Under the pieces are notes generated by a model. That model was not told where the DNA came from and searched no databases. It saw nothing but the letters and a program-made list of their open reading frames with translations. From Campylorhamphus procurvoides (Eukaryota > Chordata > Aves > Passeriformes > Dendrocolaptidae), in contig WBMV01004379.1 in the NCBI GenBank assembly GCA_013396655.1, positions 222,523 through 286,522 on the forward strand: a stretch of 64,000 bases of DNA, in the 5' to 3' direction. Below are positions 46,101-57,500 of the stretch, piece by piece; position 1 is the first letter of the stretch; every line of letters begins with the position of its first letter. The position numbers were made by a program, and so were the translations under genes.

Positions 46101-47530
46101 CACTTCGTGCTACTCCTCGGTTCGTGCAGGGAACTTATTTTGCTGAAGTGTCCTTAATTTGTTTTGAAGCTTTTCTTCCAGGGTTTATGGAAAAGCAATA
46201 TATGGGTTGGGTTGGGGTTTTTTTTGTTCGGGGAGGGGGGGGGAATACCTCGAGCCAACAAACCCCAAAGATATTTGTATTAACACTGAGAATCCTGTGG
46301 GTTTGTATTTGAAGTGAATTTATAAGGGATTTTTCTGACAGGTTATTTCATATCGTTGCTGGTTATGTATGTTTACATACGTTCATTCTTAACATGTTTC
46401 ATTTATAAATGATGCTATAATTACTGTGTAACAATGTTTTCCCTTTGGGTTTCAAAGGGGATGGTTTTCATGCTTTTTCTCTCAAAATAAGGGTTTGGAG
46501 GCAAAATATGCTTCCATTAAGAACCATGTTTTAAGGGAGAAAAGAGTTCAAATACTATAATGTGGGGAGCAGTACTTGTTGTGTGTTATCCTGATAAAGG
46601 TCATTTTCTGAGTTGTGGCTTCAAAAAGTACTTAAGCTATTTTGATGCTTTTCTTCAAAGCAGGTACAACTGAAGTCCAGTTTTATAGTTGTTGTTTTAT
46701 AGTTTTGTATAGTTATTAAATGACTCTGAATGTCATCTCTAAATTCTACCAATGTGGCATAAACAGTGAAATGCTGTTAGATTTAGGTGGGGCAACAACT
46801 TTAGGGTTGTTCTTACAGGATGCCAACATATTAAAGATACTGCAGTTCTGTCATGTTTCAAGTTGTTTTCAGTTTTCCTCTCATTTTTCATGTAGTTCCT
46901 GATATCTTTAAACACCAAAGTATTTGTTGTACTTTGAAGAACTGTATTTGGACCCTGGTTATTAATTCAGTTCAGTGCTCGAAGGGGAATGCAGGTACAT
47001 AAGAATTGTTGTGTTTTGAAGTCTGTATATAACTGAAACAAGTTGTTCTGGGGGGTTTTATTTTAAATAATGTAAGGTTCTGTTCTGCTTGGCAGAGTTG
47101 TTAAGTCCCTGCTGCAGTTTAGAGCATATGTGAACAACTCACATATGTGAAACTACAGCTGCTGAATTTTGGGGATGAAGCTTGACCTCTGCACTCCCAT
47201 TAATGCCACAGTGCCCAAAATGAGGGAAATAGGGAGAGCTTCTAAAAGTCTGGTGATTTCATGTGCATTTTCTGATTTTCCATCCCCCAGCTGAAGGTCC
47301 AGGTCTCCTCAGAAACCCTGTGATGGGCCCAGCTCAGCGTGACACCCATCCCTGGGGTATAAAAGGTTTTTAGGGGGGGTTAATGTGGAATGCCCTCTCT
47401 CACAGTCCAGTAACAGCTCTGCCCGTTTCCAAAGGGTCACTTGTTAATTGCCCTCAGGTTTTGATGCCATCCAGGTGTGTGTGTGCCCAGGTGTGTGCCC
47501 AGGTGTGGCTCGGTGCCCTCACCCTCAGCC
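46101..47530. other. Downstream flank of the forkhead gene
   Basis: A/T-rich sequence that may hold the forkhead 3' UTR; an ATTAAA occurs at about 46714. There is no further coding signal. Confidence 0.5.
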
Positions 47531-47815
47531 CCAGCTGCAGCCACTCTGTGCTGATGAGACCCCAGTCCCAGCTGCAGCCACTCTGTGCTGATGAGACCCC
47601 AGTCCCAGCTGCAGCCACTCTGTGCTGATGAGACCCCAGCCCTCACAGCTGCAGCCACTCTGTGCTGATGAGACCCCAGCCCCAGCTGCAGCCACTCTGT
47701 GCTGATGAGACCCCAGCCCCAGCTGCAGCCACTCTGTGCTGATGAGACCCCAGCCCTCACAGCTGCAGCCACTCTGTGCTGATGAGCCCTCAGCCCCAGC
47801 CCTCACAGCTGCTCC
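47531..47815. repeat. 37/40 bp tandem repeat, seven copies
   Basis: AGCTGCAGCCACTCTGTGCT starts units at 47533, 47570, 47607, 47647, 47684, 47721 and 47761. Spacing is 37, or 40 where CCTCAC replaces CCC. Reverse-strand frames rich in HQHRVAAA are repeat artefacts. Confidence 0.95.
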
Positions 47816-50496
47816 TGCTCAGCCCTGAGGGGCTCCAGGGGCTCCTGCCCCGCCATCCTTGCCCCCTCAGCCTGGGGCTCTCCGGGACAGTGGGACCCTC
47901 TCTAGGGGTTCTGTACCTGATCCAGGGGTTTTGTACCCAACCCGGGGGTGAAGCTGCCTCTGGTTCAGCATTTCATGGCAGGGATGGACTGGGGTAAGTG
48001 CTGGCTGTTTTTTACCTCAATTTTGGCTGCTTTGGGGACTCGGTGCCCTCACAGGGCGTGTGTGAGGGGAGGGCTCTGCTGTGTGGGGTGGGCTCCAAAC
48101 ACAAAGGCAGCGCTGCTTTTATGTTCCCCTTAAGTAAAGGTCACCCTTCCTGTAATTATTCCTCTTGAAAAGAATAATCCTGGTGGTTTTGGGGGCTGTG
48201 GCTCTGTGGGTGCAGAGCGAGGGGTCTGTTAGCCCTGGGTGTCTGTCTGTGCTGTGGTGGAGGGAAGGGCTGTGGGGCCCACACGGGCAGCACCAACAAA
48301 CCCAGAGGGATTTTTGGGTATTTGTAACCATTTACAGCAGCTTTGCCTGTGTTGTCTGGCCCGTGTAGTCCTGCAGGTAGCCAGGTATAGACATTTAGTG
48401 CTCTTAGAAGTTGATTTTATTGTTGGGGGTTTTGTGGCTTTTTTTCCTCTTGTTGTTATTCCCTGTTTTAACTTTTGGGTGAGTTTGGCTTTGGTGTCTG
48501 AGGCCTCCATTGTCCCACAGTGATGGTGAGCCCAGTGGAAATCATTAGCTGTGCCTGGTCCAAGGTTTTCAAAACTAACTAGTGAATTTAGGTCCTGGAC
48601 ACCAGATACTCTCGAGATTTTTGAATATCAAGCATTTAAAAGTGTTTCCGTTTGAAGTTCTACAGTTGCACTTAAATTTGGGAATGGTTAATTTGTTGTT
48701 CATCCCTTATCTTTGATGATTTAGTAGATGGAAGTTCTTTTGTCTGAGATCCTACAAAGACTGTCTTATCTATGTGTGTGATTCAGCAAATAAATGACCT
48801 TCCCAATTAACTTTGGCTTCTAAAAGTGTTGGGCAGGGAGGTGCTCTCTGTGTTTGGGGCTGGGGTGTTTTTGTTGGGTTTTCTGGGGCTTCAGGACTTC
48901 CTGGAGCAGTTCTAGTTTTTAATTTCTCTGGATGTATTTGATTATAACTGTAGTTTATCAGCAGTGTGATGGTGTTCACAGCTACAGCATTCAGGCATTT
49001 CTATCCAAAAAATGTTTACTCTCTAGAAAAGGAAATTGTGGTCAGTACATAAGCCTGTGTTTTATTCAGCAACTGCAGCAGAGACACTGGAAATGACACT
49101 TCAAGCTTTATATAATTACTAATACATAGCAAGAGCTCTGTTTATATGTCAGGTTTCTGCAGAATGGGAAATTGATATGCATGGGCTAAATCCTGCAAGA
49201 TAATGCTGTGTACTAGAAACTGCATGAAATGCTGAATGTCTTCTAGGCAGTAGAGACTGTGACAGAATACAATACATCAGGCAAAACAAAATTAGCAAAG
49301 TAGTCTCAAGTTTTCAATTACAGCCTGTGTCATGATTAATATTGTGAATAAATGGGCACAGGCATTCTGTGCATTAAGAAATGCTAATAATGCTGTCAAA
49401 TTCTACAAAGTAATTATAGATACAAGAGTTCTGCGTTGGTCCAGCTCTTGATTTTCATCTCTCAAAAACCCCTACAGGTGTGAGAGGCTTTTGAGGACAC
49501 AAGCAAAAGTCAACAGCATTTTTTCTTTCTCCAATAGGTTCATGTGTAATGTCGACCCTTCATTGTTTTTAGCAGCCTGTGTAATTGGTAAAGAGTGATT
49601 TATTTGCCCGTACTCCATCAGTTCCAAAGCGTTTCCCTTTGCGATTGCCACTAGGTGGGGCGTTTGTGCCAGCATCCTAAAAGAGGGATGGGTGTTCGAG
49701 GCTAAAGCGGGTTTTTAGTGCAATACCAGCATCTCCACTGCTTCTGGAAAACGAAACAATAAATACGTGTTGGAGCAATGCCCAAAAGAGATTTTAAAAG
49801 TCTGCACGTGGAGATGGGAATGTTCAAGTGCCGTTTCCACCTGCAGTGGTCCCTCCTGCTCACCCCTCCCAGCAGTGTCCCCTGCCATGCTGGGCTTGGA
49901 TGGTTTTGCTCAAGGTGATGAGGTCTAGGGCAGGTCCCAACAGATGTAGATGGAGCTCGTGGTGTTCCTTGTAAGACTAGTAGGAATACTCATGACTGAA
50001 CTACTTCTGGGTCAAGTATCTGTTTTGCAGAGCACTTTGTAAGGAGCCTTGCTCTTCCGCCTCTTAGCTCCTTATTGCACCTGCTTTGTCCTCTTTTTTT
50101 GGAGCAGGTTTGGATAATGAGCCCCAGCCCCAGCAGCAAATAGCTCAGTCTCTTCCAGGGCTGTGCTGATGTGGATGCCACAAAAGAGTTAATCCTCTCT
50201 TTTAGCTGTCTGCCTTCTCCTTCGATTGTCAGCAGGGATGGTCTGTCCAAAGAACGATTCAGAGCTGTTAGACAAAGGCCCTGCTCTGTATCACTACTTG
50301 TAGGAGCCTCTCTCCTCATTATTTAAAAGACAAAAACCCCTGACAAGAGCCTGGGAAGAGTGGCCACCTCTGCCAGCTAAGGGAGGTGCTGGGAATCCCC
50401 CTCAGAGCCCCCCAGCCCGAGCTTTGCCCCTGTGGCTGGGACAGAAAGCTGCACCAGGGGCTGCACTTAAACCCGGGGCTGGCTCCTGCTTTGCAG

Positions 50497-50571
50497 GACA
50501 TTCCTGGCAGATCCGAAGGGCCAGAACCTCCCCCGTGTCCTGCATCCCTCCAGTAGCCCAGGCTCTTACTG
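50497..50571 (+). other. Candidate isolated exon A (non-coding or unknown)
   Basis: Flanked by GGCTCCTGCTTTGCAG and ACTG|GTAAGC, both strong splice signals, 75 bp apart. Two of three frames are open, but neither joins in frame with candidate exon B. It could be a 5' UTR exon of a downstream gene or part of a non-coding RNA. Confidence 0.25.
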
Positions 50572-51411
50572 GTAAGCTTCTCTCTTGGGTTTGTGGCTGC
50601 ATTTAGAAAAACTTGAGCTTTGCTTATTTTTCTTCAAGTTATAGCCTTAGGTCAACATTCTTATAGGTTTTATAAATAAACCTCAGCCCAGCACATCCCT
50701 TTGTGAACAGTGCAGAGGCTTTGGGAGTTACTAAGAAAATACAGCATTCCCTTCCCACCAGTAGATATCAGGCTGTTTAATTCTTTTCCATAGTGTGGCC
50801 TCACATCTGTCTTCACTCCTTCCCCTTTGGTTTTAGCAATTAAAAATGGTTTTATGTGTTACTAACAGTAGAAAAGAAGGACACTTTATCTGGGTGTGGT
50901 GCTGAGTTAGTACAGATGTAAAAGACTTTTGGTTGATGAAATCCAAGCACAGGTCGGGGAGATGCTGATGTTTTAACATGTCAGTGATTATAACTGACCC
51001 TGAGCTGTCACTCACTGTGGGATGTGCCAGGTCATTTTGTGCCTTTGTTTTGTGAACTTTGTTTTGTGTTGTGTTGCTCACTGTGGCTCAGGTTGTGCAC
51101 ACTCATCCCACCTGAATTCACTTCACGTTTTGGGTGCTGCTCTCCAGAAGCACCGGCCAAGCTGCGTTTGGTGTTTGGCTCTTTCCTGGCTTTCAGCATC
51201 ACCAGGTTCCTGAGACATCAGTTCCTTTCCTCTTGAGTTACCCAGATAGTTGGTCACCATAAGCACAGAGATGTGCAGAGGTGAAGCTGGGAATACATTC
51301 TGTGGAATGCAAGTTGCGTGTTCGTCAGGAGTTTGCTTGGCCTTTCTGCCCTCTCCTCGTGTTTTTGCCCCTGACTGTTGTTTCCTCATCTCCACCCTTT
51401 TAATCTCTCAG

Positions 51412-51500
51412 CCTTGTGTTGGAGACCAAAGAGATAAGGGGGTGAGCAATGAAGACTCCTCCAAAACAGAAAGCTTTGTGTCAGAATTTGCCAACAGAGG
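51412..51500 (+). other. Candidate isolated exon B (unknown)
   Basis: Preceded by a long pyrimidine tract ending TAATCTCTCAG and followed by AGAGG|GTGAGT. One frame is open and encodes GVSNEDSSKTESFVSEFANR. I recognise no protein in it. It does not splice in frame from candidate A. Confidence 0.28.
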
Positions 51501-54500
51501 GTGAGTTGGGAGAGCTGTGAATATAGAGAGCTGCAGACAAGATGATCCACTGCGCTTCAGTAGGTAGATGAGACCCAGAATTCTTCTTTAAAACAGGTTA
51601 TGTGGCCATAAAATGGTACAAAGAGCTCTTTGATTGCAGCAGACCATGGATAAAGCTCAAATAGTCTGTAAAATGGTCCTCAGGAGATCTTTGAAGCTTC
51701 AAATCTGAACTTTTGAGGATAAAGAAGTTACATACTTCTCCTTGGAGTGTAAAATGGATGCAGAGCTGCCTGTGGAGCAGTGTCTGTTCAGCCTGTTCCT
51801 TTTGCTCCATGGGACCCCCCAAGCCCAGCAGAGCCCAGTGAGATGTTTCCCTTCATGCTCTGGATTTCCCCTCCCTCTGTGGCTCTCAGTCCACGCGACT
51901 CCGTAACCAGTTTCCCGTCAAGAGCAAGTAGAGCATTTCTCATCGAGAATGTGGCCTGTGGTGAGGGGGTGGGAAGGGAAGAGGGGGTGGGGAGAGTGCT
52001 GGGGGACTGTTGCTGGTGCAGTTTCGTGCCTCAATCTGTATTCTCTCTCTTTTCTGCATGGCTTCCTGTTTTTTCACACCACTGCTCTTAGAAACAACAA
52101 GCTGCAGGGGCAGATGGTGGTAGGCTGGAAGAAACCTCTGGAAACACCTGCAAAGGGTCTGGGTGCAGGCTCTGGAAAAGGTTCTGCAGGGTCATGTATT
52201 CCTCCAGGAGCCATCCTGTCACTGTGTCACTCAGAAGTGGCTCTCTGAGATGATGCTGTGGAGGGGGGGTGTGTGTGCTCATCATAAATACACTGCTCAG
52301 TGCTGTGCAGCACAATCATCCATTAATTCCCCTCTCTGGCAGTTGTCTTCCTCTTGAATGGACCAAACTAGAACTTGTCCTGTACTTGGGAATCTTGTGA
52401 CAATCAGTCAGAGGTGCTCAGAGCCCGTGTAATGCTGAGCACGGAGCCACCAGTGCTGATTCCTGTGGAATCTGGGATCGTGTGGCTCCAACACCCCCTG
52501 CAGTCGAGGTTTGCTCACTGTGGGAAAGGAGGAAGCATCTGGTTTGAAGTGCAGCTGCCCTGCCTTTCCATGACACTGGCAGCCTGGATGAAGGCTGCTC
52601 CCTCCCAAACTGAGAGCCAGGCAGCAATTTTTAACTGAAAATTACCATAGAATTGAAAATTCTCAGGAGCTGTGACTTCTGTATTTCTGAGGCCTGGCAG
52701 CATTCATAAAAAAATGAAGAAGTTGCATTAGGAACTCTGCTGTCAATGTAATTCCTGTATTTACTGCCACGTTTTCTCCCCTCAGTTTTGAGAGGGGGTG
52801 AAAATAGCCTGTTTGACCACCACTAAAAGGCAAAATGTGAAGAAAGCTATTTTAAATCTGTAATTCATCTTTGTAGGTGAATAACTTGAAGGGTTGAGGG
52901 AGCTGCTCTACAGTATAGACCTGTGTCACTTTGATATCTGGGCTCTTGTTCAACTAAAGCCAAGTGCTTTAGTGAGGCACCAGGAGCCCTGTGCTCTGAT
53001 CAGTGTGATTATTGCAGAATGGAGGATTATTTTTGACCTGAAATCGCTGTGTTGCTCCCTTGTCTGCCAGCGAGCCAAAGATAAATCCTCTGGAAGCAAC
53101 AATTTTTGAGGAACAGAGCTACATGCAGACCGTTTGGTTCAAGGCATGAGACAACTGGGTGTTCCTGAGATGCTATTTTTGCCGGTGACATCAGGGCTTT
53201 GGTTTGCTGGCACGTTGCTAAGTGACTTCAAAAGCTGCTCCTCGGGATAAGAGTTGCTGAGTCCAGAGAAAGGTAAATAGAGGATTGGGTTGCAGAGCCT
53301 TGCTCTGGCACTGGTCCCTGTCCCCAGGAGCAGGGTGGGCAGCCAAGGGAGCAGCTGCTGCAGGAGCTCCCTGCTCGCCAGGCAGGGCTGGAGGAAGGAG
53401 ATGAAAAATGGGAAAGATTGCAGCAATTATTGAGCCTTGTAAAAGTAATTAGCAAGACAACAGCAGGCAAATGGGCCGGGAGGAGAAGGGAAAGCAGCTG
53501 CCAAAGCGCGGGAGGACAGGCCTTCAGTGGGGGTGAGAAGGGAAGGGGGAGTGGGTGAGATGCCCCTTTGATCAGTGCCTGGGGAGAGATGGAGAATAAT
53601 GTCTGAGCTTTGCACGCACATCAGAGCAGGGAGGGAGGGAGCAGGGGACATCCTCTCATGGCACCAAAGGCTCCTGCAGATTCAGAGCCAGTTCTGGGCC
53701 TTTTCCACAGTTCCCAGTGGTACCAGACATGAGCAGTGATATGGGGGGGCAAGCACAGCTTGTGCAAGTCTCTGTGGAGAAGGACTGCCTGGCTTTTCCA
53801 CATCTGAGTTGGCACCAGGGCTGTAAAGGAATTGGACAGAATGCTGGTTAATCCAGGTCCCTAAATGAGAGGAATAGGTTTCCATTTAGGGTTCCTTTTT
53901 CTTCCTCATTCTACAGTTCCTTGCAGGGCCACCAGCAGGCACATGAATGATTTTTGCAGTGTAATGCTGTGGTCTCTGATCCGTGGGCAGAGCTGTCTGC
54001 TGTGATACAAGGAGATAGTTAATAAGATTTAACAGCAAGTCTCTACTGTGTGCTGGATGTCACTTGGTCATTGCTGATTTCATGGTCACACTCATTCATG
54101 TCTTCCAGATTAATTCCTAGGGTTGTTATCCTCCTGGTTTGGTTTCCTGTGACAAATCTTTCGGGGACCTCTGCTTAGAATTTAGCAGGTGCTCCCTCCC
54201 TGCTCTGTGAGCTCTCACAGAGATATTTTTCTGTATTACCTAAGCAGATTTTTTGGGTTTGGTAAACCTGTGATGCACACAGATAGCATAAAACTACAAC
54301 TGTCTTGTATGTTAAAGGAAACAGCCTGTCACTTGGCTGTACTCAGTCCTCCCACCAGAATTTTGTTCTTCAGTTAAGGCAACCAGCCAAAACAGGGGAG
54401 GAAAAAGCAGTGCTGGGAGAAGCCCCTTTACAGAGAGCACTCCAATCTGCAGAATTGCTGCTGTGCTCCTTTCCTTGGGGAGAGCCAACTACACATATGT

Positions 54501-57500
54501 AGTAGAGGGTGATTCACTCAGCCATGGTGAGATCTAACAGATACTCTTAATTGAGGTAAATAAACAAGTATCAGCATAAACTTAGTACTAGAGTTCAGTT
54601 GCTGCTCTGCAATGGAAAGTGTCAGGGAAACTTTGGGGGAATTTGCACTCGTGCAATCAGAGCTGCTGACTCCTCATTGAGAGCACATAAAAACATTGTA
54701 TTCTGAATCAGTTGTGCTGCTGGTTGGGGGTTTTTATGGCCTCTTCCTCTATTTTTTGTGACATCAGAGAAGCAGTGTGGCTGGTTTTAATTTTCTGCTA
54801 TAAGGCTGATTCCAGGGGAATAAGGGGGGAGTTCTGCTGGACAACTCACTCACAGAGCCTTCTCTGGCCACTTTCCCTGGCCCCAGCTGATGGGAGCACT
54901 GTTACAGGGCTCAGTCACATGTGGGCAGGCCATGTGTTTGCCTGTGCCAGCCTGGAGCAACAAGGGCTCCAAACACAGCCAGGGTAGCAGGCACAGCCAT
55001 CTGTCAGTGGGCTGGACACACAGAGCAGCAAGGAGGGGATGGAAAATTGATCAGGGTCTGGTTGTCCCACGGCTGGTCACTGCTGTCTGGAGGGCACTGA
55101 AGGGACTTTGCTCTGTCAGCTCTTCTCTGCGAGTTTGTTGGGTGTTCTCATCTTGACTTTTTTGCAACTTAGCAGGATTTCATGTGCTATTTTTTGTCAT
55201 TTGTAAGCTGAGTAGATGTTTGGCTGCCTCCCCTCCTTTGGTCAGCTGGAACCCCATGAAAGAGGTTCAGGAAGAGGAGTAGGGAAAAATGCTTTATACT
55301 GTGGATTGAGCAATTCCCAGTGCCTGGGATAAATCTGTGATCACCAAACGTGCTGGGGTGTCCATTTTCAGAGATAAGGGAAGACAAAGGTCCAGTAAAA
55401 ACAGGAGCCAGGGGATGAGTCCTCAGTCATTCTGGCACATGAAATCAGATGCCTGTACGTGTATTTTGCCAAGATCAGGGATACACATTTCAAATCTCTG
55501 TTGGTTTTTGCTTCTGATTCAGCAGTAAAAAGAGAAAAAAAAATGAGGTGTGGGTTTTGAGGGGCTAACTGGTTTGTGGTTTGCCATTTGCTAATCTGAG
55601 GGAGCTACTCCAGTGTAAAAGTTCATGTGGATGTTCATGTGGTCACAGGGAAAAACTATGTTGTGTGTCAGGAACAGACAGTAGTGCTGGTGTCCTGTGA
55701 CCTCCCACCAGAGGGGACACAGAATCGATAAAGCTCTGAAGGAAGAGAAGAATGGTAAATAAATAATGTGTGTGGAGGAACATACAGAGCAGTGAATGGG
55801 CTATAAGTGGGTGCTGTAATGGCATGGCAGTCAAAGCCCATATGGCACCATCAGGGGCTCTGTGCTTTGAGAGGGCACTCGACAGGCTCCAGGGTGGGAG
55901 CCAAGAGACAAGTGTGACAGGCTGGGAAGTGGCACAGAAAGAGAAATGCTCCTGAGAAAGGAGAAGTCCGAGGAGGAGGAGGAAGGATGTATTTTTAGTG
56001 TCCAAAGGCTTGTGAATTCCCCTTGCTTTTGCCATCGAAGGAATCACGTGTGTACTCCAAAGGTGTATTTTTACTGGGGGCTTTGGAGGGTGGGCAGGAA
56101 TGTCTTTAAAGGCCCCTTTTCTTTGCAAACTTTTCTTTAGAGGGTTGAGTGAGTATCTTGTGTGCTCAGAGGGGCCAAAGGATGGATGAGTGGTGGGTGG
56201 TCATTTCATTCTGAGTCACACCCAGCAGTGGGGCTTGACAATGTCACTGTGCTGCACAAACAGCCTGTGGAGCTGGGCTTATGGAAAGCAGAGATTTCAT
56301 TGAATTTTGCCATTGTGTTTCCAAGACTAATTTACTTATTCTAAAAGCATCACCTTGCCAAAGTTGTGCTCAGTCCATCTCCTTTCTGACAGTGCTGTGC
56401 ACCTGGTTTCATCCTGGCAGCACCCAAGCATCATTCCTCTTACTGCCTGAAAGCTCTAACCCCGTGTGACTGTCCCTGTCCTCTCCTTCCCCTGTCATTT
56501 TGTCAATTTATCCAGCACACTTTGCTCCCTGTCTCTACCCACGGCTTTTAGAAGGAGAGCAAATTGAAAATCTGGTTCCTGACTGCAGCTAATTTACACC
56601 AGTCACTCAAAACACCGAACAGAAAGTGGGTAGGAGGAAGGAAATGAGAGTTTTTTTCCTGTTGCAGGTAGCAAGGAAATAGAATAGGAAATTCAATGTA
56701 AAGTTACCATCTCAAAGCTGCCCCAGCAGCACAGGCTGCAGGTGCTTTAGGGCTGCCTTTGGTGGTTTATTCTCCTTAGTATCAGGGTAAGGGACTTCAG
56801 GTCTCTGATGGTGCAGAGAAAAGGCACCTCCAGGCCCTCTGGATAATGCCAACATTTCTCCTGTTTAGCAGAGAAAGGGAGTGAGTTGTTGTGAGCTCCA
56901 CATGCCAACACAGGCACTGAGGGCCTGGTGCAAATAAAGTTGCATCAAATTCAATTCAAGTTCTGTGCAATTTTCCAACTGAGTGAGCTGTTGTATGGGC
57001 AAAGGTGTATAAACTAATTTGTGTTAGAGCACTGCTGTTCTGCACAAATGGAAAACCCACTGAGGTGGAGTCTCCTTACTCAGGGTGTAAAATGCACATG
57101 TATGAAGAGACTGCAGACTCTGCTAGAAAGTAATTAAGATTGCACATGGGAACTGCCATCATTAGCTTGATTTAATAATTGAATTAATATTCAGAGTTGT
57201 TTACAAATATGGACTGCTTTACTATCTATTTAGGAGCAGATGATTTGTTTAATGTGCTAGACTCAGCTAAAGTAGCAGCTAAATGAGTGGGACTCTTTTA
57301 AGGTACTCAGGTGTTTTCTTTGAAATAAGCAGCGTGGTCTTCCACACTGTCCCCTCTCTCTCTGGCTTTAGGTGACTGACTTTTAAAGACTTGTGGTGCT
57401 TCATTTTCCCCCTTTTTTATGGGAATAGCAGAAAATCCAACAATAAAGAAAAGGGTGGGGTGGGAAATGCTGATCTCTTAAATGAGGCAGTACTAAATAT

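Noticed and set aside
44955..46312. Two large + strand frames overlapping the forkhead gene (373 and 210 codons), and minus-strand frames here
   Set aside because: They are shadow frames in GC-rich sequence kept open by the 39 bp repeat, whose length is a multiple of three. The forkhead frame alone shows a real domain.
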